From: Anisakis pegreffii | Taxonomy: Eukaryota > Nematoda > Chromadorea > Rhabditida > Anisakidae | Reading direction: 5' to 3' | Assembly (NCBI GenBank): GCA_035041965.1 | Contig: JAPYMA010000786.1 | Coordinates: forward strand, 1 to 64,000 | Length of the DNA stretch: 64,000 nucleotides | Shown here: piece after piece, positions 52,757 to 64,000 of the stretch | Layout of the letters: the number at the start of each line of letters is the position of its first letter | How positions within the stretch are numbered: the first letter of the stretch is position 1 | Notes under the pieces: model-generated | Told to the model about the DNA's origin: nothing | The model's input: only the letters and a program-made list of their open reading frames with translations | Databases searched by the model: none | Made by a program: the position numbers and the translations under genes

Positions 52757-55700
52757 GATTAAAAAAAGATAAATAAGATAACAGTCATAATGCATGTTTA
52801 CTTAGCATTTGTCTTTCGTGTTAATCTCACGTCATTAACTAGTTTTTAGGTAAGGTATTCGTGAAAGGGCACTACAGCAATCCCGATTGTCGAGTAGATT
52901 ATGGCAAAATAGCAAAAGACGGTAATCCAGTAGGAGGGATTAAACTGAGTCATGGAATGTGCGACATGGATCGCCAACGAATGGTTTGTTGATAGCACCA
53001 ATTAATATCGGACTTCACCGATCGAGTGAAATATTTGCTGAGCATTACTTGTATTAGATTCACTTGTCATTGATCACATTCTTTCTTGTCGATGTGATCT
53101 GCTTATAGAAGTATCAGTGATGGAAAATTTTGCAGATTAAGCCGGAGGGAATGCAGTTCTCCACTATTCTTGTCATCAGTTTCCATCCAGTAAGTGAACA
53201 TCACATCATGCTTTCTCGGTTCACGAGCTTGCCAATGTCAAAAATTTTATTTTGAGTGTATGTTCTATAAAAAACATGTCTTCAACATGTCGAATTTTCG
53301 AGACAGCATAGATAGTTTATTCACGAGATTCATGAAGTGATGTCGTCCGACAAATGCAAAAAACAAACGCTTTTTCAACTTGCAGTTGTTCATTACGAGT
53401 GTGGATCGTGCTTTCCATATCAAATGCATGTACAAAGAAATCGCACGAACCGTTTCATCTGGTCTAGAAGTGAGGTATGTGAGTGAACGATCTGCATTGC
53501 GCATTCAGTTTATCATTTAAAACTTGCTTCTATAAGAGGTTATTTGTGGATATTTGAAGAACTTTGCATTTGATTAAAACTGAGTCAATTTCAGTATACT
53601 TCCAACGCAGGCAATCGAATATGACTTTCCAATGCCTGTTTGTACGTACACGATTCGTAAGGATGAAATCGATGGACCAGTGCTTAAATATGCCCATGTT
53701 GGTGATCAAATAGTTCATCGATGGGAATGCCAATCAGGTTTGTGTCCCTGTTTGAGTTGAACCATGGATTCTTGCGAATCATTTAAATGGACATTGGAAA
53801 AAAAATGAATGCTTACCACATCATTCGTATGCATGCACATTAAGTGAGTTGAGTTGTCTTGCTTTTTTTTCAGATGTTTATGGCTTGTTGGTGCATAGCT
53901 GTTTCGTTGAAGACGGACAAGGCGAAAAAGAACTCATTATTGACGATAAAGGGTCAGTCTCCATTCGTTTTCTCTTGTTGGACAGCTATGAAGGCATGAA
54001 AGCATCACAAAAAGGCTTTTTCTGAAGCCAAAAGTGATTGTTTAATTTCCTCATCATGGGCACTTGTGAATTTAAACTCCGTCTGATTTGGGAGGTGAAG
54101 ACCGAGGGCAGAAATCAAATGAAAAGAACTTCAATGAAAAATAGAAACAGCCATGCGAAACAGGTATTGTTGTTGTTCAGATGTCACACAGATCGTGCTC
54201 TTCTTGGTGATCCCACATACGTGGAGGCAATGAATATGGCATACCGCGAATCGTTGGTGTTCAAATTCGCGGATCGTGTCGTTGTGCGCTTCCAATGTGA
54301 AATTCGTCTTTGTCTTAAGGAGGGTGGTGGTTGCGACGGCATTACGGTAAATTCTTTTTTCACATATATCAATTTGCTCCGAGGAGTTGAGCTGATTGGT
54401 TCATTTCAAAAGAACGTGAATTAAGCAATGAGACGAGAGACGAAAAAAGTAGAATATTGCTTTTATTGGGTGAATTATCGAAAATAGTCAGATTATTATT
54501 ATTTGAGATGTGAGGTGTATACGAAGTCTAAATAACGGTTTATAACGTGCTTCCCGTGAATACAATGGCAATGACAATAATCATTAATCGTGGACAAAAT
54601 CAGTTGCTTTCATGTTAAATAGAAAGCGATCACAACTAAGATTATTGAGTGAATTATTTTTGTTCCAATCGAGAATCAATTCAGCCACCAAACTGTGGAG
54701 AGAATAAGAATGCGCGACTTCATCCACAATCGAACGACGGTATATCGATGGATTCGAACAGCACAGACATAAGCAATGCAACTGAGGTGAGCAGAGCGGT
54801 TTATTCCACACATGCTGAGAAGTATCGCACTGAGAAGTCATTTTTGGTACCTCGAAAATAATGTGTCAGTTGGAAAGTTCTTAAATCCATTGCATTTTCA
54901 GGTAACAACACCTACTATGAAACGACGTTTCGCTCGTTCATCGAACACTTCAAAATCGAAGACGATTCTCGACACTGATCTCATTTCGCAGTCTGTTTAT
55001 GTTCTCGATTCCGAAGAAGAGCCAACAGGTACTTATATTGAAACAGAATAAGTCCACTTCTAATGAATTGCAATCTTACCAGTCAAAATGACTAGAAGAC
55101 GAATTTTATAGATATCTGGATTCATCATATTAGGATCGTAGATAATGTCGAAACTTTCTCGAGTTGCTGTGAAGAAAGGATTCAGTTTGAGAAAAAAAAG
55201 TATTCTCAAAACAAACATCAATTAGGCTCGCAAACATTCCGAGTATTCTGATTTACGTAAGCTCATAAAGCAGACTAATCAGAATGTTTTTCAAAATCAA
55301 AAGATGGCTGTGAGCATTTGCTGAATACTGCAGTGTCGTATCAACAACGTTTGATGAATTCAAAATTGTCGAAGGGACACACACGGTTATCTTTCAGGTA
55401 AATTGGAAGATCCATTAACGCTGCTGAGACGATCATCATTCGGTAGCGAAGTGTGCGTTAGTGGTGCTAGATTTACTGCGTTGCTCTCTGCAGTGATCTT
55501 TGCATTTCTCATTATAACTGTGGTCGTTTTATGGGTGTTTGTCAAGTGGTACAGGTTTGTGAAGTTTTTCTTTTCGAGTCAAAACTGAATCAAGAATTGC
55601 AAAATGTCATCTTTGTTTTCCATTCGAATGCCGGCAAAAAGGAATCGCAACTAAATAAAGACGCTTTCGACAATTCCTTGTCGAGATGCTCTCATCAGAA

Positions 55701-55821
55701 TGAGCTTTATTTAGGCTTTCGAGAGGCCACGCTGATGCCAGACTTCAAAAGAAGACGTACCCGTGCACAGCGAACATATTTGCATCCAAATACTGATGAT
55801 GGTCCAAAGAATTTGGTGTAA
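51494..55821 (+). CDS. Cuticlin-like ZP-domain membrane protein, complete
   Basis: Member of the nematode cuticlin/ZP family: secreted or membrane-anchored proteins polymerising in the cuticle or apical matrix. Exons: 51494-51559, 52261-52366, 52850-52983, 53136-53189, 53386-53474, 53595-53737, 53874-53952, 54181-54346, 54685-54786, 54902-55028, 55398-55554, 55686-55821. Phases agree throughout, giving 452 residues. Exon 1 encodes a signal peptide (FVALLVFICATQ). The ZP domain (exons 2-8) shows the cuticlin pattern: CNSDTIEMAFRTKK, KVFVKGHYSNPDCR, ILVISFHP, DRAFHIKCMY, MPVCTYTIR, HVGDQIVHRWEC, LLVHSCFVEDG, FKFADRVVVRFQCEI. A basic stretch KRRFAR (possible furin-type site) precedes a hydrophobic segment (about 55450-55545, SAVIFAFLIITVVVLWVFV) and a short basic tail. 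The last intron (55555-55685) is the weakest: if unspliced, the protein would stop at 55588. Confidence 0.9.
52721..52755. repeat. (AAT)n microsatellite in an intron of the cuticlin-like gene
   Basis: Eleven or so uninterrupted AAT units between exons 2 and 3. Confidence 0.95.
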
Positions 55822-58637
55822 TCGATTTGATTCGAGCGGCTTTAACTGATGCTTTAAAGTTTTGATACGGGAAATGTAATCCTCACGATGTACAACAGTT
55901 TTTCGCTCATCTTACTGTTGTTGGCTCACTGCTGTTTCGAAGTGGAGCGCTTTGAAGTGAGTAGCACTCGAAACTTGAAACCTTATTAAAACGAACGCGT
56001 AGTGCAGAATGGAATAAGAGAGTTCGTTCTTTTTTTTTCGAGCTTACTAGCCAGCAGTTATCTGATGAGAAAAAAGTAATTTTTTTTTGGGCGAAATGAT
56101 CAATTTTTCTTAATGAAGCTCTAAGTTCCTTATTCCATTATTGCCTTATTACCAGTCTTTCTATTCTGCTTATGCAACATATTGTTATGTTGAGGATACA
56201 ATTTCTAGATGCACGTTTAATCACTTTTAACAACCTCAGTGATATCGTTTCCCAATAGCATTAATAATAACAGTAATAATAATGAATTCATAATTGTTGT
56301 TTGTATTTTACCGGTTACTTCATTACGTATTGTTCCATTTTATGCTAAATTATCATTGTTTTGCACCTGAATTACTCGTAATTCAACTAGCATCATTTTC
56401 CCACTTACACCTACTCAATCGCATGTAACAATCTGTTTTTTTTCGGAACTTCTATGAATTGTTCCAAATTTGTTCGGCTTCAAACAATAGTACCGTAGAC
56501 TAATGCTGAAGAAAGAAAATTTTTCAATTACTTCAACAGCCTCTTCCTGTATTCATGCTGTTCGGGTAACCAACTGTGAAAACGAAAAGAAAGAGTTTCA
56601 ATTGGACACGGAGATAGAATGACCTTATAACATGCAAAGATGTTTCAGACGGTAATATTTCGATATTATGCTGTGTACTTCACCAACTATTTTTGTAACA
56701 GTTATGTTCATGTTCATTGGCATTGTTCGTTAGTTTCGTAATGATTATTATGTTCGTTAATAAGGAAATGATCGATAATATATGTGCTCCTTCAACACAA
56801 CAAATGACAATTCCGGAAATTTATCAACAATCAATGTTCTTCTATAACTTTATCGGTGTATTTCCATAAGTGACATTGAATCTAGCTAATGATAATATAT
56901 TTAATATAGTATCGCAAAAGAGATACTCCACTGGAGAATATCGATGACTTCATCATTGAATCGAGATAGAGCACGTAACGGTCACGAATTGTTCGAAGAA
57001 ATCGTCTAAAGGATAGCGTTTTTCTTCTTCGAGATCAGAATATGCATCTTCACAATACAATCAATGGATGACTGACAACGAAACGGCGAAATGATCAAAG
57101 CGATAAAGTGAAGTGACTGACATTTACTTCAGACAATCGATCAACAATTACTGTTTACAAGCAAGAGAACAAAGTTCATGCATTGAGATATATCCACAAT
57201 CCATCAAGCAGCTCATGAATAAACCTCACAGTCATTATTATCAGTTAAAATGTCAAGAAATCCGAATTCACTGAACTCATAATTACAAAGGCCACAACGA
57301 CGCTGTATGGACAAGTAAAATGATCAACCGAGGACTCTTAGGCAATCTTGTTGTGCGATATTCGTTCAGCACATCTTATTATCAAGCTTGATTACTGCGG
57401 AAACTTTAGCTGGTCTCGTGAATGTCCCCGAACGGCCAAACGGGTGGCGATGAATCAAGCCGCTAGTGCACCACGAGATATCCTCTGAAGTGGTGTGTTG
57501 CAAGCATGGGAAAAGTCGGAGACGAAATTTCGCAGTAGCGGGCTCGATAATGTAGTCGGTCGAAAAAAGTCTCCGGGGAATCGGGAACGAGGTCTCCAAA
57601 ATATTCCGACCCCGCAACACACTGCTTCGAAGTATTGCAAAACACAACAAAATTGCTATGTGATCCACTTGAAGCTATTTACACGTCAAAGAATTATAAT
57701 AAAATAATGCCATAACAGAGAATGACGATAAAAAACTCCTCCTCAGGATGTAAAGAATAGCGCCAATTGAAACTGGAAGGTTCTCTTACGATCAGACAGA
57801 TCTCATAATTCTTTCCAATTTATCCAGTAATCCGTTCACAATGCTAGGTTGATCACAAACAGCTGATTCTTTTTATTTATCCGATGAATTTCCTCCAGTA
57901 AACTTTACGAGAATGGATTTTTTGATTTTGGTCTGATTTGTCGCTAATAAGTAATACGTTGTCGCAGGAGTAGGAAATTACGGTTACTTGAATTGTTGAA
58001 GGGGAAGGATGACAGTCTGCCATATGGCCAGCGTGGAGCAAGGAGCTAAAGAGCATGAGAGCCACTAATGCAAACAAACAAAGAATTGCATAAAAACATT
58101 CATCACATCACTCAGATGTACGTACATGTACAAGCATATCACGCACGATTTTCATCCTCACAGAACTTGAAAACAATGGAAATACGCTACAACCAACTTC
58201 TGACACTCGAAGATTATATGATACACAATGTCACATTTCAATATATCGACAACATTCAGATGTGAAAATTTCAAAACAAACAAAAAATTTTTGGCCAGAA
58301 AAGTACAATCGGATTGAAGCATACATCACGCAATAGGCGCAGATCCGTTGAAAACGCTTTGATAATTTAACAGAATGAAAATTCTCCTTCATGAAACACT
58401 GCTTGCACTCGTTAAGCAGATGAGGTGATTAAATTCTGTTCGACTGCATTCAATCTCAGTGCTAGTGAACAACTTCAAAAGCCGCATACTTACGATCGAT
58501 CATTTGAACGCTCACGGTTCGACTGATTTTATCACTAATGTACAGAACCGCACTGATCGAATGAGAGTCAAAAAGGAGAATATTCCATCTTATCAGACAA
58601 TTGTTAGCAATAAATGATAAGGTCATGAACAGAGTAT
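55822..58637. other. Intergenic region between the cuticlin-like and globin genes
   Basis: Convergent genes meet here, so it should contain both 3' ends. It holds one small inverted-repeat element (57487-57628). A minus-strand stretch near 58490-58560 ends in a strong donor-like GTAAGTATG but cannot be joined in phase to the globin model. Confidence 0.6.
57487..57628. mobile_element. Small inverted-repeat element, GC-richer than surroundings
   Basis: The left end GAAGTGGTGTGTTGC is matched by the complement of the right end (GCAACACACTGCTTC) with two mismatches. Weaker pairing continues inward to GGAGAC/GTCTCC. Open stretches exist on both strands but resemble nothing, as expected for a GC-rich palindrome-like element. 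Confidence 0.5.
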
Positions 58638-61600
58638 TCAAGGAATGTAAGAACCGTTGACGACAGGAAGAGAGCCAATGATGCAACTATTAACCGCTTC
58701 GTTGAGATCATCACTCACTTGCGGGTCACCAGCACTTTGTCGTGGTACACGTGAATGTCTTTGGGTGTCTCTCACAGAGTTTGTTCGAATGCGAGCAAAT
58801 GGACACGATGTTTCCGGCAAACGATTTTCGTGCATCTCAGTCGATTCGTTGTACAGATGACGGGCATCGTCACGTACAATCGAACGCGATCCACGTCGTT
58901 CACTTCTTGGCTCATTGTGCGACTCAAACATATCGGCGTGTGATTCGCGTGTGTCCATAGCCGTTTCAAGTGCGTCCATATGCTCTTCTCCACGTGACTT
59001 TCGACGAGGGTTCGGTGTATACGGTGTCACTGGAGTTGTATCGGACATATATTGATGAGCGGCTATGTACTGAAATTCAATCAGACTATAGCACTTGAAC
59101 ATTACCCTAATGCGGTGATGGGCACGCTACTAACAAAAAAAACAGCTCTGCTAATCGTGAATTCGCTATGAAAATATTTTTGGTTCTCTATAAATGTTCG
59201 CTAAAAAATATTTGCCATGAAAAATAACGAAAAATTCTCTCTGAAGCGCCGCCAGTTGGAAACAATAGCGGCAGTTTCCATTATAACGATACCGTTAATC
59301 GCTACTTTCAAACCTCCTTTCAAAATTCGCAATTATGCAGTTGATTTGCATGGGGAAAAGCCATCGAAAATTTGCCTCAACCTTTTCGGAGTTTATTGGA
59401 AAAGTCGAATTTTATTCAAATTAATCCGCTTTTCAAAAATATGGAGATAATAATAACCAAATGATGCCCAAATGAAAAGCCGTCTCGACGAACCCCAACC
59501 CCCAACATGATAAAGAGGAAACCGGTTCCAATGAGGCTAGCAGTGACTCATGTTAGGAATATTGAGAATTACACGCCATTTCATGCTAGTTCTCGTGCAA
59601 GAGAAACTATTGGGAGCAAAGTGAAGTTAAGAGCAAATTACGGCAGTAGGGTGACTGCCGTATCTTCAAGGTATGATCACAGTCTTCAAGGTATGATCAC
59701 AAGAGACCAATCATTTTTGCTATATTTTGGACTGATCCCACTGGTGTATTGATCGAACCCCGTTACCTCATTATCACGTACATATTATGTGAAGGATTTC
59801 TAAAATTTAGTGCACGATCCTTAAAGCGATATTTTCATGAACAATGAGAAGGAGATTTAAATAGGGTAAGGGGTTTTAACTCTTGGCTGCGGCAGTCACG
59901 CTATTGCCATAATTTGCTCTTAACTTCACTTATCTCCCAATAGTTTCTCTTGCACGAAAACAAGCATACAATGGCATATAATTCCATGTTTCACATGCTG
60001 ACATAAACATATTCTGTCTCAAAACTTTGTAAATGCTTGAAGTGTATTTTGCTAAATCGAATGGGCCTTTTCTTTCAGCAACTCGAGACTGTTCCCCTGT
60101 GGCTTGCCGACTTGGGATTTGCCCAATAAACGATTATTAAGGCTTAGGTCAGCCTGATCGACAAACATCAGCTGATTTCATTCGCGGCTAGGATATCTTG
60201 ATGTTGAAAAATTTTGCACTCCCTTGCAGATGCAAAGAAGCGAGATAGCGTAAGTCTGAAAGAAGTAGTTCGCTAAAACGCTAAACGCTAAATAACGCAA
60301 TTTATCGCTACTTCACGCTGCTAAAGAATTATCGTAGCGCAAGATATCGCCATAAATTTTCGCTAACGTGAAAACTGAAAAAAGTGAAAAAATTAGCGAG
60401 CCATCACGCTACCAGAAAAATAGTAGCGGAATAGCGAATAGCGCACTGTTGCCCACCACCACCACCTAAGTGTGATGAAGGTTTACAGAAGTGTTCTCAA
60501 TGATGAAAGAGAGGAGTTTCTTTGTTCATTCAATGAACTGAATTGAAAACATCAGAAAAAAGACAACGTTCCGATAGATCAAAAATTCATCTGAAAACTT
60601 GAATTCACGTTCTTTAAGAGCTATCGATATCAGCATCTTGCTGTAACTCATTTTAAGTGAAGATGCAATGTTGGTTTGTGGGTTGTGATGTGATAGAACA
60701 AAATGAAGTATTTACGTGCGAAGGTGAATGATCGGACGTCGTGGGCACGTAAGTTGTATTGCTGCAACTCTCAACTGGAACACTGGGACTGACTGGTTCA
60801 TCGAGTTGTGCGGCTGCGTTGTACAACACTTTATCAGTCACCATATTTATGTTCGTATGACTTCGACTTTCATCAAAGCCAGCTCTTAGCTGTACATGTG
60901 CATTGAATTAAGTGAATTAGAACGCTCAATGAAATCATATGAATGAAGTAATTGAAAGAATAATGCACTAATAGAAGCATTATGCTCTAAACCAGAAGCG
61001 TCACCTGAATAATTCATGAGACGCGTGAAATACATCTTAGCAATTGATTGCAGAGAAAAAGTAATTATCAACAGCATTAAAAGCTAGCCTGATCAACGAG
61101 ACATGCTGTGAGTACAACCCAAGCCTGACCGGCACCAGGCAGATCTCGAATTGCTTCCTGCGCCAGCACAACATCGATCATCGTCTCTCCAAGTTTTTCC
61201 CAGTAGTTACCGACGAATCCGTACGGACGAAGAACACCATGCGCACGACCTTAAGCGTTTACACAGTTTCAAACAAATTTGATTAATCCTTCAACACAAT
61301 TAGGTGATGCGTGTTGGATTCTGCATCGATTCAAATGCATCTCATTCATCATCATACAGCTGCGAACACATAGCACCACACTTCAGTAATCTTTACCATA
61401 AACTAAAATAAATTCAGCGGCAAAACAAACCTATAAGATGCGGATCCAAATCGCTGCCTGTATCAGTGCGCTTGCCCGTTTCTTGATCCAAATTTTTGAT
61501 TACGGTGTCAATCATTTTCACAGTTACCTAAAACATTGCAATACCGATTTCGATAAAGTACATTGCAATTTTGCATGATGCCTTTTGTTGCACATTAAAT

Positions 61601-62602
61601 AGAGGATTTGGCGGATGCATAAAGTGTTCATAAATGGTCTTCTTAAAATGTGTGCATTAAACTTGTTGAACAGTAGATATTTGAAATGGCATCCTTTCAG
61701 ACAACACAAAATTTACTTTGGCATGATCTCTGAGTGTAGCAACGTCACTTCTTGACATCGCAGAAAGGAACGTTCGAGTGGTGAACATATCCCTGAGCAC
61801 TTGTTGCTGTCTTATTATTCGGTCATATACCTCAAAATGCATGCAACATAAACCACCCACATCAGAAGATCACCAACGTAAAGTACTGTAATCAGTTGTT
61901 GCTACGAATAGGATCGAATCCAATTTCAATGAAACGCCACTCTTAATTGAATCGTTCCAAAAATCTTCTCCGCCAACATTTCAGCCCAGTTTCATCACAA
62001 GTGCGGAATTCTTCACTCCGTAAATTTCAATCGGGCTGTTAAAGTGAAACACAAGTTCGTGAAGCACACAGACAATCTAATGAAGTTAGAATTTTCAAGT
62101 GATTACTCAAGAAATGACCAAATAGACGTGACATGTCAACAAAGCAAGTATACTGCAAACCTCCTCGAAAACATTCTCCACTCGTTTTCCCCCATTCCGA
62201 GTTTGAAGACGATGCCATGTAAAGCGTAACGACCTTTTTTGCAAACGATTCAGTTTAGTGTCATAGTTATAATGTCTCACACCTGGCTCTGAAACTAGTT
62301 TGTATTGACATGGAACATTCGATTGACAGCACCATAATATAACATTGTCACTGCTCACAACAAACCAGAGGTCCGTTCTGAAGGAGTATCGCAAGGTTTG
62401 CCCTATTCTAGCATCATGCTGATTTTGCTATTTGATGCGTCGTGCAATAGTGATCGGTGTGAACTAACTTGCAGTTGCTAAGTCACATATACTTGGCATA
62501 CTCGACGTACGTCTTACGGTCGGTGGTGCTAGTGTCTCGTTCGATGAACGCGCTTCATTTTCATCGGGCAGAGATGAATCCGTTTTTTGACGAACCGTTT
62601 TT
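58638..62602 (-). CDS. Globin-domain protein with N- and C-terminal extensions, 5' end incomplete
   Basis: Haem-binding globin fold of the nematode GLB type. Minus-strand exons: 62602-62502, 62288-62161, 61830-61717, 61527-61431, 61249-61089, 60889-60716, 59069-58638, phase-consistent and giving at least 401 residues. Globin landmarks: helix A FTWHRLQ, helix B/C FEEVYDRIIRQQ and LRDMF, helix E LRDHAKVTVKMIDTVI with a distal-position His, helix F LIGRAHGV with the proximal His, helices G/H YWEKLGETMIDVVL and AWVVLTACLVDQ, then LRAGFDE. The junction VDQ|LRAGF requires a GC donor (CAG|GCTAGC at 61089/61088) with acceptor TACAG; the alternative donor CTC|GTTGAT would delete VDQ. The N-terminal extension is Ser/Thr-rich (RKTVRQKTDSSLPDEN). 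The C-terminal extension of nearly 200 residues is Ser/Arg-rich and has no domain I recognise. The stop at 58640-58638 follows NGSYIP. The first exon begins mid-codon, so more exons lie upstream, possibly beyond the window. Confidence 0.85.
59544..60002. mobile_element. Inverted-repeat element with arms of about 115 bp, in a globin intron
   Basis: Arms 59544-59660 and 59890-60002 are reverse complements at roughly 80-85% by eye. The best part is GTGCAAGAGAAACTATTGGG followed by GTGAAGTTAAGAGCAAATTA. The 230-bp centre has no coding resemblance. A MITE or foldback remnant lying inside the last globin intron. Confidence 0.75.
60240..60460. mobile_element. hAT-like terminus rich in GCTA/TAGC words
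   Basis: Dense repeats of TAGCG/CGCTA ending at GCGCACTGTTGCCCACC. Read in reverse this gives GGTGGGCAACAGTGCGCTAT, the style of hAT-family ends. A weaker partner, GTGATGGGCACGCTACTAAC, lies at 59116-59135, so the inverted-repeat element at 59544-60002 may sit inside it. Confidence 0.4.
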
Positions 62603-64000
62603 CTAAATTTACATTTTTATCTGACAGTCGTCACAACAAGAATTATAACTGGTTGATGTTTTAAATGTGTGTCGTAAATATGATGTATCATCATCCCATT
62701 AAAATCTTAATGATGCACTTATTGCCGGATCTGTCGTCAGTCATTCTGCGATAATATCTTCAGAATTATTTCTTATCTCCTGATGTGAATGTACAGCTGA
62801 AGCAAACTGCGTAACGTGCGTTTTTTGACATCTCTCAAAAATGATTCATTCCATCCTGTCGAATGAAGTTTCTATGAAATCAATGAGGATTTATGAAAAT
62901 TACGATGCAGATGCAATATTGCCACACTCATTGGTCGAATAACGAGACAAAGTGCACAATAAATGTAATCTGGTTGGGTTTCATAAGGCTTATATTCATT
63001 GGTTTTATATGATTAATGTCATTTTAATGCTCTTATTCCTCCTCTATCAAATAGTTTATAGCATGGCTGGATGGATATATCAGTAATGATATTCCACAAT
63101 AAAGTGGTGCAATTTGTGGATTAATTGCAAAAGCAGAAAGGTAAAATTTAGTTGGGCGAACGACGGTTCCACAACCAATATGACTTCTTGAGAATGACAT
63201 CGGACTGTACATCCATATGCCTGTTAGCCTGCTCGTACTTCCACGAACTGATCAAGTATTTTTTCAATAATTTGACATACCAGCAGTACCTCAATATACT
63301 TTTGTGTAATATCTTTCGACTTTTTCCGGCAACAAATGGTGAAATGAATCTGCTACCTTCAACGTGAGAATAAACTTTGAAATGAGGCAGCTGGGAACAA
63401 GAAAGTGAAAAATGCAACAAATTCTAATGAATTCAGAACGAGATACATTATTCGAATTTTTGAACATTCGAATTCAAATTAATATAAGATTGTTTTGTCA
63501 CAAGCATTGCATTCTCACTCATAACAACATGAGAATTTTTGCTCATGAAACCGGAGTACTCGAACAGAACTTTTTCGTAAATCTGCAGTGAAACAGCTCA
63601 ATGAATTCGTTGTAAATGAATGAATCGGAATAAAAAAGAATCGCCCTCTAAAACTATCCATGAATCGATGCCTCATTGCTAATCACGGATCACTGTTTCA
63701 AAATAAGTGATGCAAAAGTGAAACCATCAACACAGAATGATGTTGATTTAAAAACAAATATTATGGTGCTTTAATGTCGCTGCGATAATATGCAAGTTGG
63801 CTGACAAAGAAAGGAGTCAATGCAAAACATCTCAATAGATGCTGAATAGTTGATCAAACTCAACTCTCTGAAAACGAAACGAATTAAAGAATAAAATCGA
63901 TGAGTGCGATTGAAATAGCTAATCTTCACCCGCGTACATATTCGCTTGCCAAATATGCACATTCCAAGAAGCATTGACTAACATTTAAAGAAGTGAAACT
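62603..64000. other. Right edge, nothing callable
   Basis: It should contain further 5' exons of the minus-strand globin gene, but no stretch could be joined in phase to 62602 with family support. No structured repeat was seen. Confidence 0.5.

Noticed and set aside
57366..57707. Overlapping open frames on both strands
   Set aside because: They coincide with a GC-richer inverted-repeat element and have no family resemblance.
58462..58560. Further 3' exon of the globin gene with strong donor GTAAGTATG
   Set aside because: Every available acceptor there needs a phase-2 donor, and the preceding globin exon offers none before its stop codon.

Overview
The window is AT-rich, intron-dense animal DNA and almost certainly nematode. 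A 60S ribosomal protein L26 has the nematode-style C-terminus. A ZP-domain cuticlin-like protein encodes a cuticle component typical of roundworms. A helical nematode-type globin is present, and several coding starts lie just behind free 3' splice acceptors, as expected for spliced-leader trans-splicing. I cannot name the species. Gene models were built by hand from family similarity, splice-site position and reading-phase agreement.

Layout: (1) 131-18428, + strand: a Mi-2/CHD4-type chromatin remodeller (LET-418/CHD-3 family) in about 29 exons, probably running off the left edge. Its introns carry several repeats. (2) 18429-22120: intergenic, with a 28-bp tandem repeat and a Penelope-like 3' end. 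(3) 22121-25928, + strand: a complete 10-exon delta(24)-sterol reductase (DHCR24 homologue). (4) 25929-28285: intergenic, with one copy of a tRNA-Leu-derived SINE. (5) 28286-28937, + strand: a complete two-exon rpl-26 with a duplicated poly(A)-signal segment behind it. (6) About 29.2-48.5 kb: a gene-poor stretch of roughly 19 kb filled with small non-autonomous elements: hAT-like, TTAA-flanked, foldback with a 16-bp tandem array, SINE, and several long hairpins. (7) 48579-49701, - strand: four phase-consistent exons of an unrecognised gene. (8) 51494-55821, + strand: a 12-exon cuticlin-like ZP protein with signal peptide and C-terminal membrane segment. (9) 55822-58637: intergenic, with a small inverted-repeat element. 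(10) 58638-62602, - strand: a globin-domain protein with N- and C-terminal extensions, probably continuing upstream. (11) 62603-64000: nothing callable.

The genes do not form a pathway: chromatin remodelling, sterol metabolism, translation, cuticle and haem binding are simply neighbours. The most unusual material is non-coding. It includes a SINE whose insertion can be read against a paralogous empty site in the same window, a foldback element with a tandem core and 8-bp target duplication, a near-perfect 61-bp stem inside a TTAA-flanked element, a perfect 31-bp intronic hairpin, and a splice-site style with many AAG/GAG acceptors and AG|GT at both intron ends. I found no clear undescribed multi-gene system.
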